Assembly: GCF_910591885.1 (NCBI RefSeq)
Contig: NC_063276.1
Span: 496,001-560,000 of the forward strand
From: Bombus terrestris
Taxonomy: Eukaryota > Arthropoda > Insecta > Hymenoptera > Apidae
Length of the DNA stretch: 64,000 nt
Direction: 5' to 3'
The translations under genes were made by a program, and so were the position numbers. Positions 38,700 through 49,146 of the stretch are shown here, one piece after another. Below the pieces are notes generated by a model. It did no database searches. It was not told the origin of the DNA and saw only the letters and a list, made by a program, of their open reading frames with translations. Position 1 is the first letter of the stretch; the number at the start of each line of letters is the position of its first letter.

Positions 38700-38830
38700 T
38701 TAGTTAGTATTGAAATTTCCTAACTTTTTCTACCTATTACGTACGTATTACCTATAGGAAGCACTATGCTTTGCATCTTTACGGCGCTGTTCCGGATTTC
38801 CTATAAACGCGTAAAAATCCGCGGTCCAAG
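38700..38830 (+). repeat. Divergent dispersed repeat, copy B
   Basis: The end of this stretch (38795-38828, TTTCCTATAAACGCGTAAAA then ATCCGCGGTC) matches copy A at 10567-10600 at about 28 of 33 bases, in the same orientation. Confidence 0.5.
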
Positions 38831-39247
38831 TGTTGGGTGTAGAGTTGCGCGAAATTAACGAAATTGTTCGTGCAACGGACGTTTCGATTTGATCAACTTG
38901 TCACTCGTCGATTCGCCTATATTATTAATCGGTAAATTATCGTCTATCTTTTACTCCGTTTTCGTTTCGCGAAATAGCAAGTATCGTAGCGCATCGTGAA
39001 ACAAAGCGACTAGAGAGAAAGAAACTTTTATAGAAGAAACGTGTCGCTGTAATTGCGAGACGACCGATAACGTGGTCGTTGTTCCGACTATCCTAAAATC
39101 TGGCTCTTGATCTACTTGTCGTATTTTAATCCCGCCTTGCTTTATTCCAATTTATTTGTTAGATCAAAGCACGAGCAGACGTAGCGTATTTCGATTCGTC
39201 TCCATTCCTTGTCAACAAATTTCTTGTCAACGACCATCGAGTTTAAC

Positions 39248-39269
39248 AAATAAATAAATAAATAAATAG
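39248..39269. repeat. (TAAA)n microsatellite
   Basis: About five TAAA units in intronic DNA. Confidence 0.85.
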
Positions 39270-42200
39270 ATATTATTTTATTTTCATATTAAACAACGAA
39301 CATCTTGCCGATACCAATTAAAAAAACCGGTAATATTATAATACGCTTTTTCTACCATTGTTTTAACGCCAGTTTCTTTTTTTCCTGCTTTATCCTCGTA
39401 GTTGAAAAAGAGAGAACATTGTATTTAGCGATAAAGAATCACCTTTTGAAATGACTTTCGAATTTCGCAAAACACGTTTCGTTTGACCCATGACCAGTCA
39501 CGATTTTCTAAAATTAATATCATAGAGTAGATAGAAACGCAATATACTTGGGAGTATCGTAGGTTTAGTACGATCGATGTAACGAAGGTCGATAGCTCGT
39601 GCAAGTAGTTTACGCTTTGTTTCGCCTGTTGAAAGTTAGTTTTTAGAAGCTCGAAGTTGTCGTTATAAAATTATATCGTAGATTAGAATCTAGACTCTGG
39701 AATATTACGCGCCGTACGCGTATGTACATCCGTAATGGTTTCTTTTTCTATTTTCGTTTTTCTTTTCAACTCCTTCGCTACGACCTCCGTATCTCGAATG
39801 GACCTTGCGTTTCTCACATGTCGGCGACGTTAGATAAAGATACAGTCTTATGCAAGTGTTCTTCTTATATACGACCGATCGTCGGACAGTATAATTCGTT
39901 TACGGTAAAAATCCGTTTATCCGAACGTACGATATACAGGGTTGATGGATTAACGCCGAAAAAAAGATGGAGCTCGCGTTTAAAAGCGTGCGAGATATTT
40001 TAAATATCTAAAATTATTTATGCGATAGCCTTCTTTCTTTTTTCGTTTTTTTATTATATATATATATCATCGTCCGTGTTGTTAATAAATCGTCATATAG
40101 AGCTATAAAGTTTCGTATGAAATTTGGTATTTTTGTTATGTATGGCCATATGTATGTTTGAACGGCCATACCAATTGACGCTCGACTTATCCGATGAAAA
40201 AGTGAAATCGTCTTACTATCTATGATGTCTGGTTCAAACAGTCGAGGTTCGCGTTCGACCAGATTTATTCGATCGGTGGCGATTCGTTTAATCCGGCATC
40301 ATCTAAATGCATCGCTAATAAATGGAATTCCGATAAACGGATTACCGTAAATTTCCTCGTAGATCGGATCTTACTTAGTCTCTATCTAGATCTTACAGTT
40401 ATTACGTTTTATAGTTATTTCTGCGTATATATTCGCTTATGAATCTGTTTTATACGGAACAATCGATTTTGAAAAAGAATGTTTCAAATTGTGTATTTGT
40501 TTGTAAGGTGTTGGGACGCGAAATATCGTGTAAATATGTTTCCGTAATAACGGTTACGTAATACCGTATCTAACTTTATAACGATAATCTTCTGATCTTC
40601 GAGCAGTTAATTATGCTTGTCACTATGTAAGAAAAACGCACGGCACCAACGATCGTTTTCTTTCACCCTACTCGTGCCAGTATCCGATTCTAAAAATTTG
40701 ACCAAACTGTTTCGCTAATGATAATTCTCATTTTTACGATATCGCGTTTCTTTCTCTTAAACGAACGATTATCACTAGACTACGAATTTTTATTCGATCT
40801 CGTATCTTTACGGACGTATCTTTACGTAGCTAAGAAAGTAGAATTGTCGTAGAACGTATTTCTTCTTTTCGAGTTGATCGATCCAACCGGCAGTTTTTTC
40901 GAAATTTCGTAGCATTTCGTATGAGATATTTACACGTGGAATGCGTTTATGCGATTTCTTTTCTCGAGTCGCGAACCATTAACTTCTTTGATCCTAATTA
41001 TACGCATACGCCGTTTAGAACAGCACAGCATGATAGGAGATGATGAAAGCAGCATACTTTGTATTATAAACGTAGGTTACATTATTAGTCGTTTATAAAT
41101 ATCTCGTTTTATTTTTAAGTAACGATCTTTTACGCGAGAATAATACCAACCAAGTACGATACTCGCAGAAACATCGTGACTAATTGTCGCTAGTTGCGAT
41201 TTTAAACGACGATGAAAATGGTCGACGTTCGCACGTTTCTCACGCTCGCTTATTAATGCGTACCGTGCACGTTAAGAGTTCACCAAATTCTAGGAAAATG
41301 TGCGTAAGAAAATAAAAAGCTTTTGTATCCTTTTTCTTCGTTGTATCGTACGTAACCGTATATAAGCAGGAGAAGCTGTAACTCTAAAATGCTGGATGAT
41401 ACAACGATGGAAATAACTCTTTATCGAGAAAAGTAACACAGTGTCGAATAATACACGATCTATTATATCTATTATATCTATATATATACTGCGAGTAATG
41501 GCATCTTAAACGTTTTAAGGTGATCTCCGTTCCTTTTAAATAGATTTAGAGAAATTCTCGTATGCGTCGATCGACGAGTCTTTTTAATTCTCCGTAGAAA
41601 AGTATCGGGATGCATACGCTTTAAGAGATGTTTCGACGTTATTTGAAATTGACCGTGCTTGCGTACTTTTAAACTAATCGATTCGCAAATCCTTAATACC
41701 CTTTTGTAGAGGATACAAAGATCGATGGATCGATGCTCAACGAGATTCTCTCGGTAGACCTTCTAGAACGGTAGAATACGTCTCGTTTCATGGACGCAAA
41801 CTTTCGAACAGCGGCGTGTTTACCCGATCGAGGAACACCGAATGGGATTTCTTCGAGACTTTGCTGCCGCGTGAGACTCGTCGTTGTACGTATCGAACAA
41901 ACGGATCTGTTCGTGGCTAGCGAACACCGTTGCACTCGGGTGACAAATTCCTCTGTAATTCGAATCGCGTGGATGGTACTCGAATCGGTGTTCTTTATGC
42001 TCGTGAAATCGTTACCGTTCCTACGACTCTTACGTTATATCAAAGCACCGAAAACAATAAACTTCCATCGACAGACGCTTCTCGTTCTATCAGACGCGTT
42101 GCAAATAGGTAAAACGATCGATCGAAGCAAGATGGATTATTTATTATCGCAATAAAGAGATTTATATTTCGTTATTCGATTATTTCTAATTAATTACACC

Positions 42201-42793
42201 TGTACAAGTAAATTTTATAACAGATATAACATGGAAATTATTTAATAGCGTTGCAGTTTATTCGTTTCGTGAAACGTATCCATCTTTCGGAAAAGAATCG
42301 CGAAACGTTCAGTTATAAGTAGACAAAGATCACGACGACGTACGTTTTGAATTTTACGTTGTAATTGCGTAGTGGAAAAAAAAAAAAAAAAAAAAAAGAA
42401 TCGTTGAAACCTAGCGAAACGTGTTCTAATTTCGTTGTCAACATCGTCGAGAGCGAGAAGAAGAAAAGAATTTTTCTCACGCGCTAGCAAGTAAATCGGT
42501 TTTACGGAGTAAAGTAAAAGAAAATAAAACCGTGCAATTTATGAATAACTCGTAAACTGCCGAATTATAAATTTAATAACGCCATAATACGTAAAATGAT
42601 AGCCTAATGAAAGACAGGACGAGAAGAATTTATATTCTTTGTTATACTTATAAATGAAGATAGTTGCTACGATAATGTATGGACGACAGCATCCATTTAA
42701 CGGGGAAAAAAGCAAAAAGGAAACAAGAGAAAAGAAAAAAGAAAACGAAATTACTTGGATCGGATAAACCATACTTTCTGATTTAATTTTCAG

Positions 42794-43159
42794 CTCCACC
42801 CGGCGAAGAGGACGAAGAAGAGGGATTGCGAAACGGTTACGCGAAGAGAGAGGAAAATGACACGCACGGTTTCAACAGTAGGTTCGGACAGAGCGGGTAC
42901 AAGCCGCTTAGAGCCGGAAGTAGCAACGGTGGAGCCTACGCCGGTGCCGCGGCTAAGCACAAGGACTATTCGTCCGGCTCGACGTCCCAACCCAAGATTA
43001 TCTTCAACGAGGATGAGTACACGAGGATCACGACACCGAGGCAGGATATGCTGTTCAAAAAGGGTTATCTGTCGAAGAAGAAGCCGTGGGCTGGGAACGC
43101 GAACACCAGCGCGACATCCTCGACCACCGAGAGCCAATCGGCGTCGCATTCCACCGCAG
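42794..43159 (+). CDS. Large gene, exon A: acidic start then basic Gly/Ser segment
   Basis: The acceptor is TTTAATTTTCAG|CT and the donor is GCAG|GTAGAG at 43159/43160. The exon starts with the last two bases of a split codon and leaves with one base. It encodes PPGEEDEEEGLRNGYAKREE, a Gly/Ser/Ala stretch, then the best ordered-looking segment, KIIFNEDEYTRITTPRQDML followed by FKKGYLSKKKPW, and a Ser/Thr-rich end. The reading frame runs on, open, for 80 codons into the intron (stop at 43399-43401), which would give a different hydrophobic tail if the intron were retained. Confidence 0.75.
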
Positions 43160-43824
43160 GTAGAGGTATAGATAGAAACGTGACGTATTTCATCGAGTTT
43201 CTGGCTTGTCTCGTCCGCCTTCCCGATCGCCGCGTGGTATCCGGCAAGCTGCTCGGAGTTAACCCTACCATTCTCTTCGAGTTTGTACGACTTTTCGCGT
43301 TACTCTATCCTATCTTGTTGGAGAACGTCGCCGACGGACGACTACGGTATCGTCCCATCCCCTTGTTTCGACTCATCGTGCTTGTTCGAAAGATTTTCTA
43401 GACGATGTTTGGTAAAAAGTTGTTTCGTAGTCGAATCGGCAGAAAGATAAATTATAAAATTCATGGATGTTTGCTTTCGAGATATCGAAGCGTTACGCGT
43501 TCAACTTATTTCGAACTTAACCGCTAGCTGATCGCTAGCGAAAAATGAAAATCGGCGGCGCAGATGAAAAATACTAGGAATTCGTAAAACTAAAGAAATT
43601 ATTTTACCTGTACGTTCAACGGAATTTTTAGCAAAGATGAAATCGTAAGTAAGAAGATAGAAGTCGTCCCCGGTTAGCGAGTTACGTTGCACGGTTAAAA
43701 ATGTGAATCGCTGAAACTGCATGCACGAACCTGTTCTCTCGGTGTTTTCACGTAACATAAACGTTAGTTGTTGTTGCAAGTTCGCGGTCTGTACTCTCGT
43801 TTTATCCTCTTACGTCGATTACAG
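43160..43824 (+). other. Intron between exons A and B of the large gene
   Basis: GT-AG intron of 665 bp, ending TCGATTACAG. The first 240 bp are open in the frame of exon A and rich in Leu, Val, Arg and Phe codons. Nothing else recognised. Confidence 0.7.
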
Positions 43825-44126
43825 ATGGCAGTGAAACGACAGAGGATCAACAACTGTTAGACAGGGACTGTGCTACCGGTGAATACGCGCCAGTGATGGA
43901 TTCGAACACGCAGTTAGGATATGGCACGTTTTACGACCACGTGGGTGGTTACTATTACGAGTATCCCGTGATGCTGGTTGGTCCTGCGCCGATGGCAGCG
44001 CAGGCTGCGCCCAGCGTCCTGGCGGCCATGCCTTGCGCGCCGGTACCTCTTAGGCCGATCCAATGGGTCAATTCGACGATCGTGCCCAAACTGCCTGGTG
44101 AACCTTACTGTATGATAAATTACGAG
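43825..44126 (+). CDS. Large gene, exon B: Tyr-rich hydrophobic segment
   Basis: The exon enters in phase 1 (G+AT gives Asp) and leaves in phase 0 at TACGAG|GTATAG. It encodes GSETTEDQQLLDRDCATGEY, then YGTFYDHVGGYYYEYPVMLV, an Ala/Pro/Met-rich stretch, and ends with RPIQWVN and VPKLPGEPYCMINYE. The aromatic, proline-rich character recalls low-complexity regions of RNA-granule proteins, but no domain is recognised. Retention of the following intron would end the protein at once (Val, stop). Confidence 0.75.
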
Positions 44127-44565
44127 GTATAGAGAAAATAGACGACGTGTAATAGGAGAGCCGAAGAGACGATTAGAGGAAGGAATACGGTTCCGATTGG
44201 GGTTATTTTTTGATAGATGCAACGCGATCGTAAAGATAATCGCGGGTATCGCGCGAACGTGTTACACGTGCAAACGGTATACGCGTGGTTTCGTTGTTTC
44301 TGTATCGTTCCGCCGATCGTCTTTCCAGCTCTGCGCTGTACGTTTCAACTCGTAGATCTCCCACAAATGGGTCGCGTTAATACGAGTGTAATTCGTGCGT
44401 TCGTTACGAGAGTTTTACTCGTCGATCGCCATTGCCGCGTTACATCCATTCGTCTAACAAAAACCACTCGACGATTGCTTCGTTCGGAACTTTTCTTCGG
44501 CCCACCCCCCGTTCGCAAACAAAAATAATCGCCAAATATCTAACGCGCAAAAATTGCTCTTTCAG
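44127..44565 (+). other. Intron between exons B and C of the large gene
   Basis: GT-AG intron of 439 bp with a good pyrimidine tract (TTGCTCTTTCAG). Nothing else recognised. Confidence 0.7.
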
Positions 44566-44980
44566 AACAATCAATGTATGGAAGAGAGCGCGGCGGTAGT
44601 GGAAGAGCAAGAAGATACGATTGTACCAATGGAGAGTACCGGCAGTATGTGGAACGAGAATGGGACAAGAAGCAATTACGGTGGTAACGTAGATGGGGAA
44701 ATGGACGACGAGCAATCTATAATTTTTATCAACGCGAAAGAGGGACAGCAGGTCCCGAACCTGGTCGACGAACAAGAGGAGGAAAGACTGGAGGAACAAT
44801 ACGAGGATGAACAACGGGCGGAAGAACAGCCTTTGGAGAATGGGATGAACGGTGGTGCCTACTTTGATCCGATGATGATGCAGGATCCGGTACAGGTTTC
44901 GCACGTGATACCAACGGTTCCTCAGCCTTACATGTATCCTGGCCACTACATGTTTGGTCCTCCTTTGATCAACGTAAATG
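44566..44980 (+). CDS. Large gene, exon C: glutamate-rich segment
   Basis: Phase 0 in, phase 1 out (GTAAATG|GTTAGT at 44980/44981). The 138 codons begin NNQCMEESAAVVEEQEDTIV. A long acidic part with many EE pairs follows, then a Met/Pro/Tyr-rich part (YFDPMMMQDP, YMYPGHYMFGPPLINVN). Aromatic proline-rich and acidic low-complexity segments alternate with exon B. Reading through the donor would stop immediately after Gly, so a short isoform ending here is possible. Confidence 0.75.
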
Positions 44981-45049
44981 GTTAGTTGATAGCGGCGTGT
45001 CAGAACCGGAGGCCGTACAGAGAATATCGGTCTTTCTCGACTCTCCTCT

Positions 45050-45094
45050 ACTCTTCTTCTTCTTCTTCCTCTTTTTCTTCTTCTTCTTCTTCTC
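45050..45094. repeat. (TTC)n microsatellite, interrupted
   Basis: TTC units with CCTC and TTTTTC breaks, 70 bp downstream of the exon C donor. Confidence 0.85.
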
Positions 45095-45825
45095 CTGTCA
45101 TTGGCAGTAGATTCTCGAAAGAGAGTTACTTACTTTTTCTCCCTTGCTATCGCATGACTCTAGACGCGGACCTTTTTCTCTCGCTCTCTGTCTCTCTCTT
45201 GTAGCTTTGGTTCTGTTCATGGATAGATGGACGGAACAACATGCTAACGGACGAACATGCGAAGGTTGTCTTTCTTGCGACCAACAGAAAATCTACGCAC
45301 TTCGGGGAGGGAGCAGCGCTACGTCGCGCAAATCGTTTTGCATAGCTTCGAAGAATTTCGCGAGATTCCAAAGTTCTAGTCTTGGTCTTCTCTGGATGAC
45401 GGAAATTCCATTTCAATAACAGAAATTTCAATCTTAATCTCTTGCGGCAAAAACATACGCGTCGTATTACATATTTCTATTTATTTTTGATCCGATAAAC
45501 ATTTCGATTTCTTTACTCTATATTCTATTTATATATTTACTAATTATTTATATTTTTAATTTATTTACTTTATCTATCATCTTATCGCTACGCTTTATAA
45601 CTGATTAATTTCTATCGTATTTTTATTCCATCATTGAGATCCGTTTAACGCGTTAATCGATTCTCTCGAACAAAGATTCATACTCCGCCACCTTTTTGAC
45701 TCAATTTTCAACGAGAGATTTACCGTCTAACGCGTTTAATCCTCAAATTGTGCAAACGTTTAAACGTCGGAAGTGCATTGCGCAACTCAATCGTCACTGT
45801 CACAAGAGAGAGAGAAGTCAAATCA

Positions 45826-45881
45826 AAAAGCAAAGAGCAAAGAGCAAAAAGCAAAAAGCAAACAGCGAAAAGCTAAAAGCA
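45826..45881. repeat. Degenerate (AAAAGC)n hexamer array
   Basis: About nine AAAAGC/AAAGAGC-like units with single-base variants, purine-rich with a regular C. Confidence 0.8.
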
Positions 45882-48505
45882 TATATAAATAAGCAACGTG
45901 TAACACGAGAGGAAAGAAAGATCACGACTATCGAACGATAAGTCGGTGTTTTGTATACCCGGTTGCTCCTTCCCCGCGATGCCTCGGCTTAGGCGTTAGT
46001 ACGTTTGATTGTTCCTGTTTCTAATGTTAAACGAGAACAGTGTCGGTTGGATGCGCGGCCAGGAGAAAGGGATATAGCCAGATTCATGACTGCTGTCCCG
46101 TCCATCGGCATCATTGCTGTTTTATTACCGCCGTGCCTCTACCACATTCAAGGTAAAAGGTAATAATTCGCAAAGAGAGCCGCTACTCTTTAGATACGAT
46201 CGCGGAAATACGGTGATAACATCGCTGTCCAAGAATCGAGCTTTTTATACCCTTTCGATGGTAATCTAGTGGAACAGAGTTTATAGAAATCATCTGACCG
46301 ATAATGGTAATGGGCTTGTAAAAATATTTTCAAACAAATACGAATCGATCGAAAGCGATACGACAAAGTGCACACGGTGGTCGTCGATGAATCCGAATGA
46401 AAGCTGGCCAAGCTTTATTACGATAGCAATTATACCGCTATCGAAACTGCGGTATAGAAAAAACGAAAAGAAATTATCGTTCCAATTAATTATTCTTCTC
46501 TAGAATAGCTGCTTTCTCCTATACTGTTATATACGCGTATATTTATGCATGCCACGTTATTCGTCTACAAAATATTGAAAAATCTATGCGATTCGTACTT
46601 TACGTATCCGTAATAGTTGAGAAACCGCTCATCGATCGATGCGATAAATACCAATCATCGAGTTATTACTCGTTTAACAAATTAATCGATTAAATTATCA
46701 ATTCGATTAAATCGATATATTTACATTATATTCTATTGACCAATATAGCAGATATATCTACGTATTTATTAAATTGTCATTTACATATTCCTTCAAATTC
46801 AAATCACGATAGCGAGTAAATTTGGAATTCGACGAAGAATTACAGGCGTATTTACTTTTACAATTACGGATAAAGCTAACTTCCAAATCTCCATATTAAG
46901 TCGAAGAATGATAGAAAACTTGAGGTACGGACGTTTATGTATTTGTAGGTAATATAAAAGTACAGAAACTAACAGAAAACGCGTAATACGTAAAAACGTG
47001 AAATATCGAAAGTAAAATACTTATTACGATATTTAACGGACGAAGAAGATTTCCTTTTAGTTTCAATTGCCATATCTACGTTCACGTCAATATGAATAGA
47101 TCGAGGAAAGACCATGCGATCGTATTTACATTCCATTACGACTACAAAAAGTATTGGCACGTATCCCTATTTCACGATCAAGCACTTTTTAACCAGTTTC
47201 GTTTCCAAAGTATGGCATTTTTGTTGTAACGCGCAAAAGTTGCGTTTACAGATGATACGAGATTTAAACGATATATTTGTACTTGATCAATTAGACCGAT
47301 TTGTTAGTCCAATTAAACGTTATAATAAATAAAACACCGTAGCGATACTTTTCGTAGCCACCGTACGTTTGGTTGGCGAGTGAACGATACGACATTGCGT
47401 GCATGTGCCGAGTTCTCGCTGCCACGAAAATAGAGAAAGCTGCTTAAGAAGCTTGGACAGCGTCCGCGTAAGTCAGTCGCGTGACGCGATCGACCGCGTG
47501 TGCGTATCGTGGCCCACGAAAATAGTCGCAATGTCCGCGTCGATGATCCGGCGATCGTAGCTAAAGCCCAAGACTCTCTAACACGCTCGTATGTGTGTGT
47601 TCTCTTGCATATATTACGTTTTCCTAATCGTCACGATTCTCGTTATCCGCGTCTTCTCTCACCGTAATGTATCTCGCTTTCGTCATCGTTATCTCGTTAA
47701 ATCATCGCCTGCATCGACACGCTGCTTCGCACGTTGCACGTGACAAACAGACATTACACGTATATCGCAATTGACCCGTAAGAGAACCGTCTAATCGTCG
47801 CGAAAGGGATGGCACAACCCTGTACCACCAGCCACCGATGTTTGTCCGTGATTGGATCGCGCGTGGGGTGCAGAGTGGGACGATGCGATAGAAAAATGTG
47901 AAAATTTATATTATCCTTGTTTCTTCTTATATCTATTCTTCATTACTAATAACGTTTCATTACTGATCAATTTCAGGAATTTTCTCTAGTTTTTGTTTCG
48001 CGGAGTTAACAAATCTGTGTCATGCCGCGCATTCTATATACGTTCTTGTATATTTCAATTTATTACGATTGCAGAAGAATCCGCAGTTTATCTAGCAGAA
48101 TAAAAGACGATAATGCGAATTTTCGTTTGTTTTCCGCTTTTCTACAGCATCGTCGCCCGCTATGGAGCATCGCGAGATCTCTCGACTTTGGCAAAGGGAC
48201 CTGACCATCGTTGCGTCTCAAATAGATGCGGTTTAAAATAACCGTTGCTCGGTTCCGCCGTGGGGCTTGTCCACGCGGAAAACGAAAGGACGTGGAAGCG
48301 ATGGAGAAGCCAAGTTCGATACTCGCGCCCTTCGACACGCGTTAGTAACCACTTTATCCTCGAGTTCTCCACCTGTTGATCTTCGGCTGGAGTTCTTAGG
48401 GGCAAAAGTCTTAGAAAGACACACGTTTCGTCCAACTTTTAACCGACGAACGATGCTTGCTGGTGTATGAAAGAGTTTTAATTCGTGATATTTCTGTTGT
48501 CCAAG

Positions 48506-48633
48506 GTGTAACGGTACAGAGCGGGCTAATGATCAGAACCACGGACTTTGCGACCATGTCAGCGGCCATGACAGCGGCCTGTGCCAAGCGAAAGAAGAAA
48601 AAAAAGAGAAGGAGACAGAGAAGATTTGCTACG
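48506..48633 (+). CDS. Large gene, exon D: basic nuclear-localisation-like cluster
   Basis: The acceptor is GTCCAAG|GT and the donor is GCTACG|GTGAGT. Phase 1 in, phase 0 out. It encodes VTVQSGLMIRTTDFATMSAA, then MTAAC and AKRKKKKKRRRQRR. The run of Lys and Arg fits a classical monopartite nuclear localisation signal or a nucleic-acid contact patch. It joins exon C as INVN-G-VTVQSG and exon E as RRFAT-GNTEDEEEG. Confidence 0.72.
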
Positions 48634-49146
48634 GTGAGTGGATGAGGCAGTTGGACAGATTTTTTAGATTCAGTACAAAGTTTTATAGAAAATTGTTACG
48701 AATATACAGGCTGACGCGGTTTCGCTAGTTGTGTACTATATTGCGTTTCTACTTGAAAGTCGTCGCAACCAAAAATAATTTAGTCCTGTATCGGGAGAAC
48801 GTCAAACCTATCGAAGGAAGGTTTCAAGGGCTAAGAGCGGAAAGACTTGGTCGAGTTATGAAATATATCTGCTACGTGTGAAATAAAGAGCAGATCGTGG
48901 TTCGCGATATAATTAGCGCAAAGATGCGCGCTGTTCCCGTCAACCATAGACATAGAGAGAAGATCGTTTTGCGTTATTCGCGTTAGACGAAAGTTCGTTT
49001 TTGAAATTTCGTTTCACCGCAATGAAACAAGACACGACTGTTCGTTGGGAATGTACGCTTGATAAAAAATTTGTAATAACGTAGCACGTCTTTAAATTGA
49101 TTTTCGTTTATTAAAAACTAATGGAAAAATTGTTGTGAAAATACAG
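48634..49146 (+). other. Intron between exons D and E of the large gene
   Basis: GT-AG intron of 513 bp with a strong donor (GTGAGT) and an acceptor GAAAATACAG. Nothing else recognised. Confidence 0.7.

Larger units (their letters stand above)
37017..42793 (+). other. Last part of the first intron of the large gene
   Basis: Contains TC and TTC microsatellites (37117-37549), a poly-A tract at 37698-37716, the second copy of the dispersed repeat (38700-38830), a TAAA run (39248-39269) and a poly-A tract at 42378-42398. A 46-codon open frame at 38395-38535 is listed separately. The intron ends in TTTAATTTTCAG at 42793. Confidence 0.45.
44981..48505 (+). other. 3.5-kb intron of the large gene
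   Basis: GT-AG intron ending TTGTCCAAG. It contains a TTC-rich tract (45050-45094), an AAAAGC hexamer array (45826-45881) and an 8-bp-arm hairpin (TATACCGC/GCGGTATA near 46425-46455). No coding exon recognised, though a phase 1-1 cassette exon could be hidden. Confidence 0.6.
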
